Shown here: in pieces, positions 1 through 11,721 of the stretch | How positions within the stretch are numbered: the stretch's first letter is position 1 | Layout: every line of letters starts with the position of its first letter | Origin: Bimastos eiseni | Lineage: Eukaryota; Annelida; Clitellata; Crassiclitellata; Lumbricidae | NCBI GenBank assembly: GCA_959347315.1 | Contig: OY365809.1 | Coordinates: 2,142,806-2,206,805, forward strand | Direction of reading: 5' to 3' | Length of the DNA stretch: 64,000 bases | The notes under the pieces: model-generated | Seen by the model: only the letters and a program-made list of their open reading frames with translations | Databases searched by the model: none | Told to the model about the DNA's origin: nothing | Position numbers and translations under genes: made by a program

Positions 1-470
1 ATTTTAGCAATAACATAATATTCTAAGGGATAGGACAGTAGGGAAAGAGAAGGACCCTAAGGGACCCAAAGATCCCGCTAACCGGGCCTACCCTTTACAT
101 GAAATGTTAGCCAGCGGTAGGTCAAAGTGCAGTTAACAGATGACTTTGTCTTAACTAGTTAACTATTGAAATTCGTGTACACAAATCCCAAGATATTGAT
201 AGTGGCAATAAGTAATGATGATTCAAATGATTATGCAGTAACATGAGTAAGATAACTAAGAAGTGAAAGGGTTGTGTAGCAGAAAGGTGTGTCTTGAGTT
301 TTTTTCTTAAATATACTGATACTCTGAGATTGTCGAATATCAATGGGCGTCTTGTTCATAGGGCCACATATTAGAACATACATGCAGAGGTGTTCGTCTC
401 AGGAAACACAATGCATTGCATAGGACACCTATTCGGATCTTCGACCCACGGATCAAATGAACTAGAATCA
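1..470. other. Intergenic, nothing recognised
   Basis: I see no gene, clear repeat or recognisable element in this stretch. Reading frames are short and their translations do not resemble a known family. Confidence 0.5.
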
Positions 471-965
471 TCATCATAAAAATCATCAGAGCAAATTATC
501 ATCAGTATCATCATTATTACAAATGTTATCATATGCATAATCTAAATCGTCATAATCGTCGTTACGATCATCATCATATTATAATAAAATAATCATCGTC
601 GTCGTCACAAGCAACATTGAATGGCATGAACAGTTCAAGGTGCTATATAAATTTAAAAATACAATGCAATCAGTCGCAACATAATCGTTTGCCAAAATCA
701 TCATTATACATTATGCTGGTTGCTCTTTCCTTCGTTATCATAATAGCCACGATCATCATCATCGTCATTGTCGTCGTCGTCATCGTCATAATCATTATCC
801 TGATCATAATCACATTCATAATCATAGTCGTAATCGTAATCATTATCATAATCATCGTGATCGCAATCGTAATCATAATCATGACAATAATAATCATCAT
901 CATCATCGTCATCGTCGTCATCGTCGTCGTCGTCGTCATCATCATCATTATCATCATCATTACCT
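471..965. repeat. Imperfect (ATC/GTC/ATT)n trinucleotide tract
   Basis: A long run of ATC, GTC and ATT triplets with scattered substitutions, purest at 745-960. Open frames of low-complexity Ile/Val (plus) or Asp (minus) are by-products of the triplet period and not genes. Confidence 0.9.
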
Positions 966-1204
966 TGCTTCATCCACGAGTTATGTACAAATTTGAATAA
1001 CGGAGGCAGAGGTTTAAGTTCAGACGTATTACCACAATTTAACAGTTGGTCAAATAATTGTTTGCCATTCAATCCACTCTATTCGTAAATCGTGGTCGAC
1101 ATCATAATATATCACTGAAGTTGTAATGACTTCGAAAGAGATTGCAACGTAATTTGGAACCGATGCGGAATCTGTTAGCCATAACTTCTTTACAGGGTCT
1201 AACG

Positions 1205-1496
1205 TGGGTGGGTGGGTGGGTGGGTGGGTGGATGGACGGACGGACGGACGGACGGACGGACGGACGGACGGACGGACGGACGGACGGACGGACGGACGGA
1301 CGGACGGACGGACGGACGGACGGACGGACGGATGGACGGACGGATGGATGGATGGATGGATGGATGGATGGATGGATGGATGGATGGATGGATGGATGGA
1401 TGGATGGATGGATGGATGGATGGATGGATGGATGGATGGATGGATGGATGGATGGATGGATGGATGGATGGATGGATTGACGGATGGATTGACGGA
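1205..1496. repeat. Compound tetranucleotide array GGTG > GACG > GATG
   Basis: About six GGTG units are followed by about 25 GACG units (1233-1332) and then about 36 GATG units (to about 1476), ending in two GATTGACG variants. The 4-nt register is essentially kept across the changes, so the array looks like successive expansions of mutated units. Confidence 0.95.
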
Positions 1497-1499
1497 TGT

Positions 1500-1930
1500 G
1501 TTGGGTGGTCGTGAGCTTATTTACCCCCTGCTGTCTCCTCGCATCTATTAACTTGCAATCGAGGATAATTCGAAATACGGACCACTCCCAGTTACCCCAC
1601 CCAAATCCACCACCACCAACATTCTTCGTGTCTTCGTTACCCCATATCTCGGTGCCCCACCCGTCGCTAGCAACCCCTTGAGTGTACCGTCGCTTTGAAA
1701 CCGGGTTAGAGTTACACGCTAAAATCGCCCGCTCCAACGATAAGGTGATTAATGGCCGCGGGGCCAAAAAGTGAGCGCCGCAACCCTTTACCCTCATTTG
1801 CTCGGCTCTCTCTGCATCTTTTCCACCAACCCCAGCAACCCCGATCTCGCTAATCGGCGACCCCCTCTCCGCCGAGTCTTCACCCCGCAGATATTATTAC
1901 CCCGACCGCAATATATCATCACAGAGGGTT
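1500..1930. promoter_or_regulatory. Candidate non-coding regulatory stretch (weak)
   Basis: Non-repetitive, GC-richer DNA between simple repeats. It holds ATTAACTTGC, GGATAATTCG, GATAAGGTGATTAATGG and CGCTAATCGG motifs of homeodomain/GATA type. No reading frame resembles a protein. The regulatory reading is inference only. Confidence 0.2.
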
Positions 1931-2344
1931 TCTAGCGCAAGTGGTATACTTAGATATATTTAGAGTGTAAATACATTTGAGCTTAAACTTCAAAATACGT
2001 ACTTAATAATTATTTTAAAGCATATATATACATACATATATATATATATTAATGTGTATACATGTCTATAGGTGGGGTTAAGACTTGCAGAGAGAGGTGC
2101 ATGTGGTTTATCAATCGTCAACTTGTAATTTGGTCAACCGTTTAATAAAGTCGGAGTCCTTGGCGAAGTCAAAGAGATGTTTGCCGTAGCGTGGGCAAGG
2201 GTATGGAAGGAGGGGGCGAAGGAGCCTCTCTATTTAGGGGCACAATGGGGTGAGTTGGGGAGGGGCACATACGAGGAGGACTGACGTAAATAACGGGCGT
2301 TTAGTAATATCAGTCGGTCGTAGTCGGCGCCGCAGTAAACGCGA

Positions 2345-2585
2345 TGATAGCGAAACAAACCAGACACACACACAAAGACATGTCTGTCTGTGCGTCTGTT
2401 TGTCTGCTTGCCTATCTGTTTGTCATCCGCCGTGCCTTATTGCCTGACTTTCTGTATGTAGGCATTTGTATATGCATGGCAGTAAGTAAGTATGTCTGCA
2501 TGTCTGAATATCTGTCTATCTGTCTATCTGTCTATCTGTCTATCTGTCTATCTGTCTATCTGTCTATCTGTCTGTCTGTCTGTCA
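2345..2585. repeat. TCTG/TCTA tetranucleotide tract
   Basis: A degenerate CTGT-rich lead-in is followed by nearly perfect alternating (TCTATCTG) units at about 2505-2570 and four TCTG units. Confidence 0.9.
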
Positions 2586-2589
2586 AAAT

Positions 2590-3960
2590 GACGTACAAAT
2601 ATCCCGATTGGACAGAGAATCTGATGTTTGAAAGAAAAGCAGCGAATTCTGTGCAGCATACGTTAAAACTGAACCTCTGAATTTCTTCTGTGGTCCCATC
2701 ATCTATGTCATTCGGTTAGTTTTCTCCCACTATAGAAATTGATGGTTATTTTTCTACAATTGAGTATGCCTAAATATGCAAGAAATTCTGTGAAGTTAAG
2801 AAAATGAGTTTGTGTCCGCGTGCTCACAACAGGTCTGCTCCCCGGCTGATGATGTCACCCAGTGTGGCTACTAAGAGTACTATATCAGCGCCTTGATCCC
2901 CATTGACATTTCCTCATGCCTGGCATTCAGTTGCTAACCGGCATTTTGTTCAAATTAAAATGCTTTCTTCACACTGTGTATCTAGATGTTTCTCTTCGTA
3001 CTTGTTAATTGCGTTTGCAGAAGTCTGATTAAAGAATATACTCATTTACATACTTGCTTATTTATCACTGAAATACGAAATCGACGCAAGGCTGTCAACT
3101 ATTTATCAATACTTTACTTTTTTTAATGAGCAACAAGGCTGCCTTACAAAGGCAATGCAACAGTCTTTTTGAAACATTCAATTATTATAGTCATCAATCC
3201 TAAAAATTATTATAGGGATATGAAGACGTTGTAAACTGGGTCATTACCTAAATTACCTATAACAGTATCCTTGACTTTGCAGGACAAGTTGATAGTTGAG
3301 TTTGTCTTCGTTAACGATCTATAGCGACTAATTATATATAGTACTTGAAATATAAGTAAAATGTGTTTAAAGGAAGTTCTTTTGACTGGAATACTGGAGT
3401 AACATAAATTTTGAAGAACTTTTCGATGATTAATCCTATATGCGTTTAAAGTTCCCAAGCCCAGTAACCGGAGGTGACTTTATTCATTAAACCGCCAACC
3501 ACAGACATCGTTCTCAATGTATCTGAAAAACAATCACTAACTGGCTGACACGTTGCGTCTTCGTATCCCCCCATTATTAGTCTAAGGCCTGTGTATGTAA
3601 GCGTCGTTGTGATCTTAATGTCTTTAACGGACTCGTATGTTGCAAACGATTCGCTGTTTTTCCTTAGAACAACAGATTCTCTGTCCGATGGGGTGTGACC
3701 CACTTCAGCTGACATCGTCTCAGTTCCCCACAAAATGGAGAAGATGGGGAGTGGTGGGGTGGTGGAAATAGAGCCGGAATTAGCTGCAGAATAGCGCTGT
3801 CGTTGATAACGGAATTACGGTCAATTTAGTCTGGAATCGGTTGAATTCTCCCTCGGTGCACGAAGTCTCGAGGGGCCACGACGCTAACCCCTGTGTGGCA
3901 TCGTTTCAGTGAATGATTGCCTGTCTATCGTGGACGTTGGGGTCGATGGGGGCCGTCTCA
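2590..3960. other. Intergenic, nothing recognised
   Basis: No gene is supported. A 95-codon open frame on the minus strand at 3446-3733 has ordinary composition, but I do not recognise it and it has no neighbouring exon signals that I can defend. Confidence 0.4.
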
Positions 3961-3973
3961 TCAGTATACAGCC

Positions 3974-4073
3974 ACACACGCACGCGCGCGCGCACACACA
4001 CACACATATAATATATAATATAGGTATACATATACCTTTAAATATATATATATATACCTTTAAAATATATATA
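3974..4073. repeat. (CA)n and (TA)n dinucleotide tracts
   Basis: CACG/CA repeats run at about 3974-4005, followed by TA-rich sequence containing two copies of TATACCTTTAAA. The same motif recurs beyond the right end of the neighbouring inverted-repeat element, at about 4500. Confidence 0.85.
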
Positions 4074-4498
4074 TGTGATGCGACATATGAAAAGGGACCA
4101 CAACGCGGGATTTAGTTACTGAGATACAGGCGTTTGAACATGGTCACCCATCAAACTTCTCGAGGTATTTATATGGCAATAAAATATTTTTAAAGCTGGT
4201 TTTATTTGACTCAAGTGCTGGACTCCGTTATGAAGTATATGCTACACTGAGCTGAAATAAATGCTCAGCTGTATAACTTCCAAGAAATGGATATGCTGTG
4301 AGCATTCTTAACTTTAAATGAGTTTTACCGAAAATCGCATATTTCGGGTAATTCACGTTCTAAAATCTACAGATCAATCAATTTGACTCCCAGCATGTAA
4401 CATTATAATATCATTATTTTCAGAATTTTTTGCTGAATATGGTGGTATGAATAAGTCCAATACCGGCTAAGTGGTCCCTTTTCATATGTCGCATCACA
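4074..4498. mobile_element. MITE with 28-bp perfect terminal inverted repeats
   Basis: The left end (4074-4101, beginning TGTGATGCGACATATGAAAA) and the right end (4471-4498) are perfect reverse complements over 28 bases. TA dinucleotides lie immediately outside both ends (4072-4073 and 4499-4500), which fits a TA target duplication as in Tc1/mariner-type elements. Because the flanks are TA-rich, the TA could be coincidental. The 425-bp interior is AT-rich with no coding capacity, so this is a non-autonomous element. The superfamily is uncertain. Confidence 0.85.
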
Positions 4499-4559
4499 TA
4501 TATACCTTTAAAATATATATATATGTACAGCCTGTCCATATCTATATATCTGATGTCAC

Positions 4560-4690
4560 GTGTTCATTCATTCATTTCGATAATTTATAAAGCACCTTTT
4601 CAAGCAAAACTGTTCAGAGGTGCTTCCAGCCCAATCAGGGCCAAACAGAATCTGATAGGACTTTACGTTGATGCGTTGATACAAATAGGT
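4560..4690 (+). repeat. Dispersed repeat copy, family C (retroelement-like)
   Basis: The sequence around TTTATAAAGCACCTTTTC and GTTCAGAGGTGCTTCCAGCC is matched in order by TTTATATGGCACCTC and ATTCAGAGGTGCTCTCAGC at 36515-36620. Two similar copies in one window indicate a dispersed family; the class is not known. Confidence 0.5.
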
Positions 4691-5619
4691 AAACATGTTT
4701 GAACGCATATGTGTGACCGGCTGGCATATAAGAGGTACCATTTGTTGGATTGCTAATTATGGAGTTATTTCAATTTTTTGTGGATAATTACTTCTCATGA
4801 AAAAATTATGTATATATATATATATTATTGTTTTAAGCTTACTGACGTTGAACTTCAAAACCACGGCATATTATTTTTTTACTGTTTTTTGCAAAAAGTA
4901 AAATAATAAACTGTTAGGTAAAAGGCATCATAAGTGGGTATGCCACAGCTATGTAATATTTCTTACTTGCTTACTTATCAAGGCAGCTTGTAGTAAAGTG
5001 AGCAATTGGAGAAGTGTAGCAAAGTGTTATTGACTAATAACATTCATTATTACAAAGTTTCATCTGTCACACATGAAAGATTTTTAATTAATTACATTAT
5101 AGTATAGCAACTTTTCAAAGCCAATTTTCTCGAAATTGACGCTTTTCACCATGTCTTGTTCAAAAGTGCATATTTGTGGAAGGGTATAAAATATCTTATA
5201 ACAATTTCACCACTTGATGTGGCTTTAAAAAACAAGCATAGACATGCAAAAATGCCAAAACCAAAGGTATGAAACCTTTTCTACCACCATATGTGTCGTT
5301 CGCGTCTGACAATTTATTTTGCGCATTCTCAGCGTGACAACGTCTTCGAGACACAGGAATCGACTTAGCTAACCTGTGCTTTATGCTATACTCACCATAA
5401 AGGTTCAAAGTAATTGGTAGAACTAATCGTTTGCACATAAGCCCTTTAACACTAATATAATGGATGCGTGGTTGACCTATCAAAGGTGTTTAGTAGCATT
5501 ATAGTTATAGTCATTATAGTAAGGAGTTGGTTAATTATATATGAGTAACGATGTTGTCGATTAGCGACAACAATTAGTTGGTTAGCTGCTATATATCTTA
5601 GCAAAACTTTGTCGTTTCA

Positions 5620-5780
5620 AGGATATCAACGTCGCCCTCCACCTCTATTCAGGCTTGGGACTAGCAGTCCCAAAGTAAAAGACTCTGGAGGAGTTCGGTG
5701 ACGATTATCGTTACCCTCCTCATTCTTATCCAGGATTTGGACTGGCGCCACTAAAAAAACAATAGCAGCAGAAACAATGA
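5620..5780 (+). repeat. Family A dispersed repeat, two degenerate monomers
   Basis: It contains CGTCGCCCTCCACCTCTATT then CAGGCTTGGGACTAGCAG, and a second monomer with GTTACCCTCCTCATTCTTAT then CAGGATTTGGACTGGC. This is the same order as the family A core seen across the window. Confidence 0.75.
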
Positions 5781-5887
5781 TGTGAAGACGATTTATACAT
5801 GAAACCAAGGCTATATGCTGTACACACGTTATCTTTCGGAAAACCAGGCCCATAATAATGATATAATGTCTTCATTCAATTTCAAAC

Positions 5888-5995
5888 TAACTCCTCCGAT
5901 GCTTGTGCTCTGGCAGGCCAGTCCCAAGCCACGATGAATGAGGACAGCGATGCTGTTATGATCTTTGTTATCAGACAGCGTCGTTAAATTGCAAC
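5888..5995 (-). repeat. Family A dispersed repeat, reverse copy
   Basis: It reads as the reverse complement of the family A monomer: GGCCAGTCCCAAGCC, GATGCTGTTATGATCTTTGT, then CAGCGTCGTTAAATTGCAAC. Confidence 0.75.
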
Positions 5996-6459
5996 CTTAA
6001 ACTACTTTAAATGAAAACTGACCTACCGCGGCATGATTAGAAGTGTTTACTGTCAGAATTAACGGACGATGACAACTTACTGCAGATGTCGAACACAACT
6101 GTGCGTTAGCCATGAATGGCTCCCATCACGTTATACGTAAAGCGCCACCGAATCTGTAGTTAGAGAAGCTGCAGGCATAGAGGGAATCGAACTTTTTTCA
6201 TCTGCTCTGCTATACCTTTTAACAAAAAGAGTATGAACATGAAGCGTGGTTAAGCACCTTTGGCCTAAATATGTTATTATGATTTGATTCTATACAGAAA
6301 GCAGTAAGCTTTAGGCGCTTTTAATCACCCTCAACACTTTCTTTTTTTTCTCGCGGCTTACATGCCGTGAGAGCTGTTGATTAGCTAGAGCACCATTCGT
6401 AGCGCTATATAAATTCTCAGATACGATACGATAAAATAATCATCGTCGAATTCTTTCGT

Positions 6460-7115
6460 TCTCTTGCAGTTCGACATGTCATGTCATTTCGCGAAGTAAG
6501 AGACTATAGTCCATCATCGTCTATCACCTACTGCGCTCATCAGCTTAGTTTCCTTTAGCCTAGTCCACATAAAAATCTTATCAATCGACAATCTAGGCCC
6601 TCCACGATTACTCTTCCCTTCAACAAGACCTGTAATCAGACTGCCCTCAATGTTGTTCCATGGTTGTCTCATAATATGTCCGAAGTAGGGCAGTTTTCAT
6701 GCCTGGACGTGTTGCAACAGTTCATTTCTGGCCTCTGCCAATTCGTATACTCGCTTCTTGGTCATCATTTGCGTCCGAGAAATTCTCTTCATCTTTCAAA
6801 AGCATTTCTTTCAAACACGTAAATGCGTTTCTCCTCCCGATTCTTTAACGTCCAGACTTCGCAGCCATACGTTGCTATTGGCCACACCTGAGCTCCAATC
6901 AATTGTAATTTAGTCCTATTGCGCACGGACTTGTTCTTCCATATTTTCGTCAACTTGACCATAATCACCATCCCCATGGCCAGCCTTGATTTGACCTCGC
7001 TCGCGTAGCCATCGTTCGTCACCCTGCAGCCAAAATGCACGAAGGAGTTTACTTGCTCCAGTCTTCCGGTGCATGCCTACTTCGATTTTGAGTATATCCT
7101 CTGTGTTAGTCATTA
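6460..7115 (-). pseudogene. RTE-like LINE reverse transcriptase relic (C-terminal part)
   Basis: Read on the minus strand, the translation gives the thumb/connection region of a non-LTR retrotransposon: a VHFGCRVTNDG-type segment, then KSRLAM, KIWKNKSV, KLQLIGAQVWPIATYGCEVW and TLKNREEKRI. After a stop it continues in the same frame with YFGHIMRQPWNNIEGSLI and EGKSNRGGPRLS, the usual end of RTE/BovB-type polyproteins. The catalytic motifs are absent and at least two stops interrupt the frame, so this is a 5'-truncated dead copy. A short CGATACGATA repeat beyond the coding end (about 6420-6435) may be its tail. Assignment to non-LTR elements is firm; the clade is my judgement from the YGCEVWTL motif. 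Confidence 0.88.
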
Positions 7116-7921
7116 TCTTTATTTTCGAGGTTTGTCAGCTTAAAAGTAAACGAGGATATTATCCGTCCCAAGCTTAAATGAAGAGGGGGGCCTTGATATC
7201 ACAGTATCCTTTTCAATTGAAACCACTGAGGCTGACTAACCTTAAACTGATTACAAGTTCAGTATAAATGGACGGTGATAATTTATCACGGGAGTCGAAT
7301 TGAACTGTGTGGTATAGCCATGGATAGGTCCAATCAGCTTATGCATGTAATTTAGCTTCGCAACTGCAAGAAGAGGAACTATATATGCCGCCTTAGCGGT
7401 AGCGTGAATTGAACTGGCTTCCTCTGTCTTATCCTTATACTTTATTGACCCCACTCTACTAATGTTAGCAAAATGTTATGTTCTCACTAAAGTGAGTAAG
7501 GTAAACCATGTAGTTTTAGAGTTCTCGGCGTTGTCGATCAATATAATTTAAGGAAATGATCCAGAGTTTAACAGAAATCTGCTTGGCAGGTTGCACTTGA
7601 TACAGCACTATGTAACAGTTCAGAAATCTAATATAATTTATCGAGGCCTTAATGATTATTATATTTTTGAAATATAACGTTATAAAGGTATTCAGCGCGT
7701 CAAATTCGTATTATATTTGATCGAAAGTTTAACGTCGACCTATGTCAAGACCGTTGACGACAATTCGAAGGTTTAGTTTTGACCTTGCAAGAACGATATT
7801 TATAAGCCTACTAAAGAATTAATTGTTTAAAGACAGAGCGCGTGATACAGTTTTGGGTGATGTTAATACGCCGCAGTTCTTTCTCTGAAACTCGCGATAA
7901 TTATAACTGTAGCGGTTGTTT

Positions 7922-7978
7922 CAGTCTGACTGACTGACTGACTAGCTCGCTCGCTCGCTCACTCACTCACTCACTCAC
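7922..7978. repeat. Compound tetranucleotide CTGA > CTCG > CTCA
   Basis: Short runs of CTGA, CTCG and CTCA follow each other in one 4-nt register. It is a small analogue of the 1.5 kb array at 57705-59226, which also moves from ACTG to ACTC. Confidence 0.9.
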
Positions 7979-8334
7979 AGGCCGACGATCGATTGAGTGA
8001 CTGATTGATTGAAGTATCATGGGTTGATGTATAAGTAACAAATCAGTTGTAATCGTAGCAACATGATGAGCGTCCTCTTCCTCCTTATTTATCCAGACTT
8101 TCAACTATTAAACAGTGAGCTTACGAGCAGTGACAATAACAGTTAACAACAATTCAGTTAAACAGCGCTATCATAAATATTTATAGTGTCGGTTAGAAGC
8201 TTTTTGTAGGTGTCTAATTATAGAATACCAGCATGATCCAAAGTCCATCAGTATGAATTTTCAGTTATCGAGTAGAGGATGATTAAAGAGTTGGCTACTT
8301 TATTTCAAGTCAAACTCCCTCACAGTTCACAATC

Positions 8335-8425
8335 TTACAGCGCCGGTCCCAAGCCTTAATAAAGAAGGAGGGTGACGCAAATGATCTTTGTTATCACACG
8401 GTATCGTTGAACTTAAACCACAAGT
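8335..8425 (-). repeat. Family A dispersed repeat, reverse copy
   Basis: It contains GCCGGTCCCAAGCCTTAATA, AAGGAGGGTGACGCAAATGA, TCTTTGTTATCACACGGTAT and CGTTGAACTTAAACC, the family A core in reverse. Confidence 0.8.
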
Positions 8426-8993
8426 CCGTTTCAAGCAGGTACAATCTCAGTGCAATGTTTACCAAATTCGTAAAAAAACCATGTATACCTTCACTGGTCT
8501 ATAAATGAAAAATATGATCTCTACACGTATATCTTCACTATATACATCGCTTCTAAGCAACATAACTACTCTATCGGTGTAAACAGAGGTTGAATACTGA
8601 ACACGGTACTTAACTAGTTGAATCCTATTCGTATTAATTTTATTTCCAGCTGAAAGTAGCAGCCCTCAGCGACATCTAGCGGCTGTTAATGGCGCTCACT
8701 AAAATAATGCAAGGAGGCTTTACACCTAAAATTCTTATAGAGTCATAATAGTAATATTTGAAGGTGTCTAATTGGTAACCCACGGGATATTGATTTGTTT
8801 GAGAAGTGAGTAGTTGCAGTTCACCACCAGTGAGATTACAAGGATCATACGGGTGTCAAACTCTGGAAGAGCCTTCCAGAAAAATTGAAGAACTTACCAA
8901 ATGTTTGTACATTTAAAATAAGAATACGTGTACATATTATTTTGATTTCGTTCGATTAAATACGTAATCCATAACACTGACATATGTATGATC

Positions 8994-9083
8994 CTGACGT
9001 CACCATCGTCATCAACGTAATCGTCATCAACATGAAGACTGACGTCACCATCGTCATCAACGTAATCGTCATCAACATGAAGA
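8994..9083. repeat. 45-bp tandem duplication
   Basis: Two copies of a 45-bp unit beginning CTGACGTCACCATCGTCATC follow each other with no difference that I can see. The unit contains a palindromic TGACGTCA (CRE-like) core. Confidence 0.9.
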
Positions 9084-9379
9084 CTGTATACGCAGACGTA
9101 TAAACGTGTAAACTCAACTCGAACAATGTGTTTATAGCTAACAATTATTTAATAGCTAATAGCTGCGTTATTTCCTTTTTAGCATTATGTAAGTGTTGAC
9201 CTCTGACTATCAGAACTTTTGCCTCTTGATATGTGAGTTGCCCCCCTACAGAACCTCGGTCCTTCTCAGGTCTTATCCTCCTTGTTGAACCATACATTTA
9301 ATATCAATTTATTATTGACTTTGTCATAATGTAAATGCTGGGGTCAATAAAAACAATTATTGTTTGTTTGTTTATTATA

Positions 9380-9460
9380 GAGTCGCCCTCCTCAGTTATA
9401 CAGATCTTTGACTGGCACTGCCAGCGTGCAGTCAATGGAGGAATTATACAGGCCTAAATA
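9380..9460 (+). repeat. Family A dispersed repeat, partial copy
   Basis: AGTCGCCCTCCTCAGTTATA, then CAGATCTTTGACTGGCACTG and CCAGCGTGCAG, match the family A core. It directly follows a CAATAAAAACAATTATTG and GTTTGTTTGTTT tail of the kind found at retroelement 3' ends. Confidence 0.7.
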
Positions 9461-9499
9461 TATACATATATGTCCATACAATGTTTTATGAAAAAACGG

Positions 9500-9650
9500 T
9501 TTTAAGGCGGTGGTAGGAGGATCGCAGGTTCGACTCTATATCGAGCAACTGCAGTGCATGCAAGCATACACGGCAAGTTGCTCGTACATCGTTGTCTTTG
9601 GGCAAAGGGAAACCATCTCACATATCTCATCTCAGTTAAGCCAATGGACA
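9500..9650 (+). mobile_element. tRNA-derived SINE fragment
   Basis: GGCGGTGGTAGGAGGATCGC followed by AGGTTCGACTC resembles a tRNA with a shortened A box and a clear B box. A TTGGGCAAAGGGA stretch follows, typical of tRNA-SINE bodies. It cannot be a functional tRNA because the acceptor and anticodon arms do not form. Confidence 0.5.
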
Positions 9651-9749
9651 GAGAACTCATTCATCATCATCGTCGTCATCGTCGTCGTCATCATCATCGT
9701 TAGAAGATAACCCCTACATATCCTTGTCTACGCCTTAGAGCAACATCTC

Positions 9750-10370
9750 CGTGTCACTCCCTGCGGTGGCCATTGACGCGGTCATTAATTTCACCTACGC
9801 ACGATTAATCTGGTATGAAACAGTCGCATACAAGTGCACTGCATGGCGCATATTGATGATGTCTGTGTTAAGACGCTTTAGTCAAAACAAAAACGATTTG
9901 CATCGCCCTCTTCGTTGGATCAAGTTCAGAGTGCATGGCATTACTGACATTAGTCTTGACGGAGCACTTTCCTTGTATACAAATACTATGACAATTATGC
10001 TTTACCTTGGAATGACCCACTCAACTGTTACAATTTTGTTCGTGGATATTCTTTCCATTGGGTTTATGAACAACAGTCGTACTTAATATATAGTTGTATT
10101 AAAACGATTAAGAGGTGTTTTATTTAAAGATGATTTTATTGATAAATTTTGTCACGCGCTTTTGTGAGAGCGTTTGTTGGATAATAATATAAGGTGTACT
10201 ACCGTGAACGTGTGGCATTGTGCGTTAATGTGTGTATATACGTACGCATGTATAAGTGTTCGAATGTATGTGCAGGCATGTATGTTTTATCTACGTTTCT
10301 AGGATATATTTGTCCGTCGGTGTCCAATGCGAGTAAAGATCAATGTATGGCCTGATCTTTAAGCATCCTC
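9750..10370. other. Intergenic, one unrecognised open frame
   Basis: A 111-codon open frame on the plus strand (9751-10086) has no low-complexity bias, but I do not recognise it. Nothing around it (no splice partner, no poly-A context) makes it a convincing gene. Confidence 0.3.
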
Positions 10371-10665
10371 ACCTGATCATCTGTCCATAATAGTGACCAT
10401 CGTTCTTTGATGATATCTTCATTTGATGACACCACTATTTGTGATTATTTGTCTACAATTTATCTCAATGATCGTTTTTACATTGATGATTGATCCACTA
10501 TACAAATCATCCACTACAATCTTCACTATATTTAATCATTTCTCAGCGTTCAGTTCCATGATCGCTCTTCTAAGATCGTTTCTTTATGATGATCCACTCG
10601 ATCACGTTCCTATGATCATATTACCCAAAAGCATGATCACCATCCCATTGCCGTCTATTTGATCA
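10370..10665. other. AT-rich stretch dense in GATC / TGATCA motifs
   Basis: GATC occurs roughly a dozen times in under 300 bases, mostly inside ATGATC or TGATCA contexts. The spacing is irregular, so it looks like a decayed short-unit repeat. Confidence 0.5.
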
Positions 10666-10779
10666 GAAACCGGGAGTGGCTCAACCTCCCCCGAAAACGA
10701 ACCCTGTAATTATGCGGTTTTAATAATCCATACCCCATCCCTGCAGACGGGGTAAAATGGTACAAAGTGTTGGCTTGAT

Positions 10780-11540
10780 TGGCGTCCAAAATGATCACCC
10801 TGCCACGGCACGCCATCTGCTGTCCAGTGTTAACATCGCTAATTCCCACTAACAACGACCACGGAACATCTGCATCCCTCGAACAGCGGCTCCTGAGGCA
10901 GGAACGGGCGCGCTACATAAAATAGAAAGCTAATTGGCGGTTAAGCGTAGTCATTAATAATTAAGCGCGGCCGGTCCGGGCGTGTTCGAGCCGCTAATTA
11001 ATTTAGCCCGTCATCCGTACCCAGCGCTGCGTCAAACTTGTCTTCGCTAATTCGATTACGAGCCAATGGCAGACGATCAAACCAAGCCCTTGGCGGCCCG
11101 TAGAGCGGGCGTGGCAACAGTAGCTGTCCAGCCTGCGTGGCTTAAGCTTGACTCCCTCGGGCTGCGTCGTCAAGCCCAGCAGGCGTGGCTAGCGTGCGCC
11201 TGCGGACCTACGCAGCGGTTGCGGTAGGCATGGCATGGCTAACCTAAGGAGAGACTGGATCGGTGGGAGGAGTTATTGAGATACTGAGGGATGTTGTGAG
11301 CTGTCAGTCACGCGCGGCGGATGGGAAGCTGATGGTTCAACGAGGTTTCGTTTGATTTGAGTTATCGATATCGCGTCGACTGGAGCGACACCTTACGACG
11401 TTGCAGCCATTAAGATCGGAGTCTAAATGATAACGGAACCGAAGTCTGCAGAGCGAGTCATCATTGGTCTTCGGCTGCAGAAGCTGCTAGTCGATGCCGA
11501 GGCTGCGAGACTAGACGAGGAACCTTAGCGTCGAACACGG
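10780..11540 (+). promoter_or_regulatory. Candidate Lbx upstream regulatory region
   Basis: Non-repetitive, GC-rich DNA 0.7-1.5 kb before the Lbx start codon. It is rich in TAAT homeodomain cores: AGCTAATTGGCGG, GTCATTAATAATTAAGC, CCGCTAATTAATTTAGC and CGCTAATTCGATTACG. A CCAAT box (GAGCCAATGG) follows. No transcription start or TATA box can be fixed from sequence alone. The contrast with the repeat-filled surroundings suggests selective constraint. This is inference. Confidence 0.35.
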
Positions 11541-11721
11541 ACTCAACTTATATCGCATAGACGTCATAAACGACCCCACTGCCAACGTCATCATTTACGT
11601 CAACTCGTTGATTTTTTGGCATTGACGTGCGCTTGTACAACTCAGGTACCCGGATAACTGTTCTCTGCCGATATTCGCTATCGTCGAAATAACTCCACGT
11701 GGATAGTTTCTCTGCCCGAAA

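Noticed and set aside
1102..1797. 231-codon minus-strand frame with HPSIHPSI and RPSV repeats
   Set aside because: It is driven by the GATG/GACG tetranucleotide arrays. The unique ends are not protein-like and lack splice or start support.
2140..2340. Promoter of an unseen gene at the left edge
   Set aside because: GC-richer sequence only; no exon or reading frame with similarity is nearby on either strand.
9751..10086. 111-codon plus-strand frame of normal composition
   Set aside because: Not recognisable as any family. No splice sites, promoter or conservation evidence could be assessed, so it is left as an open frame only.
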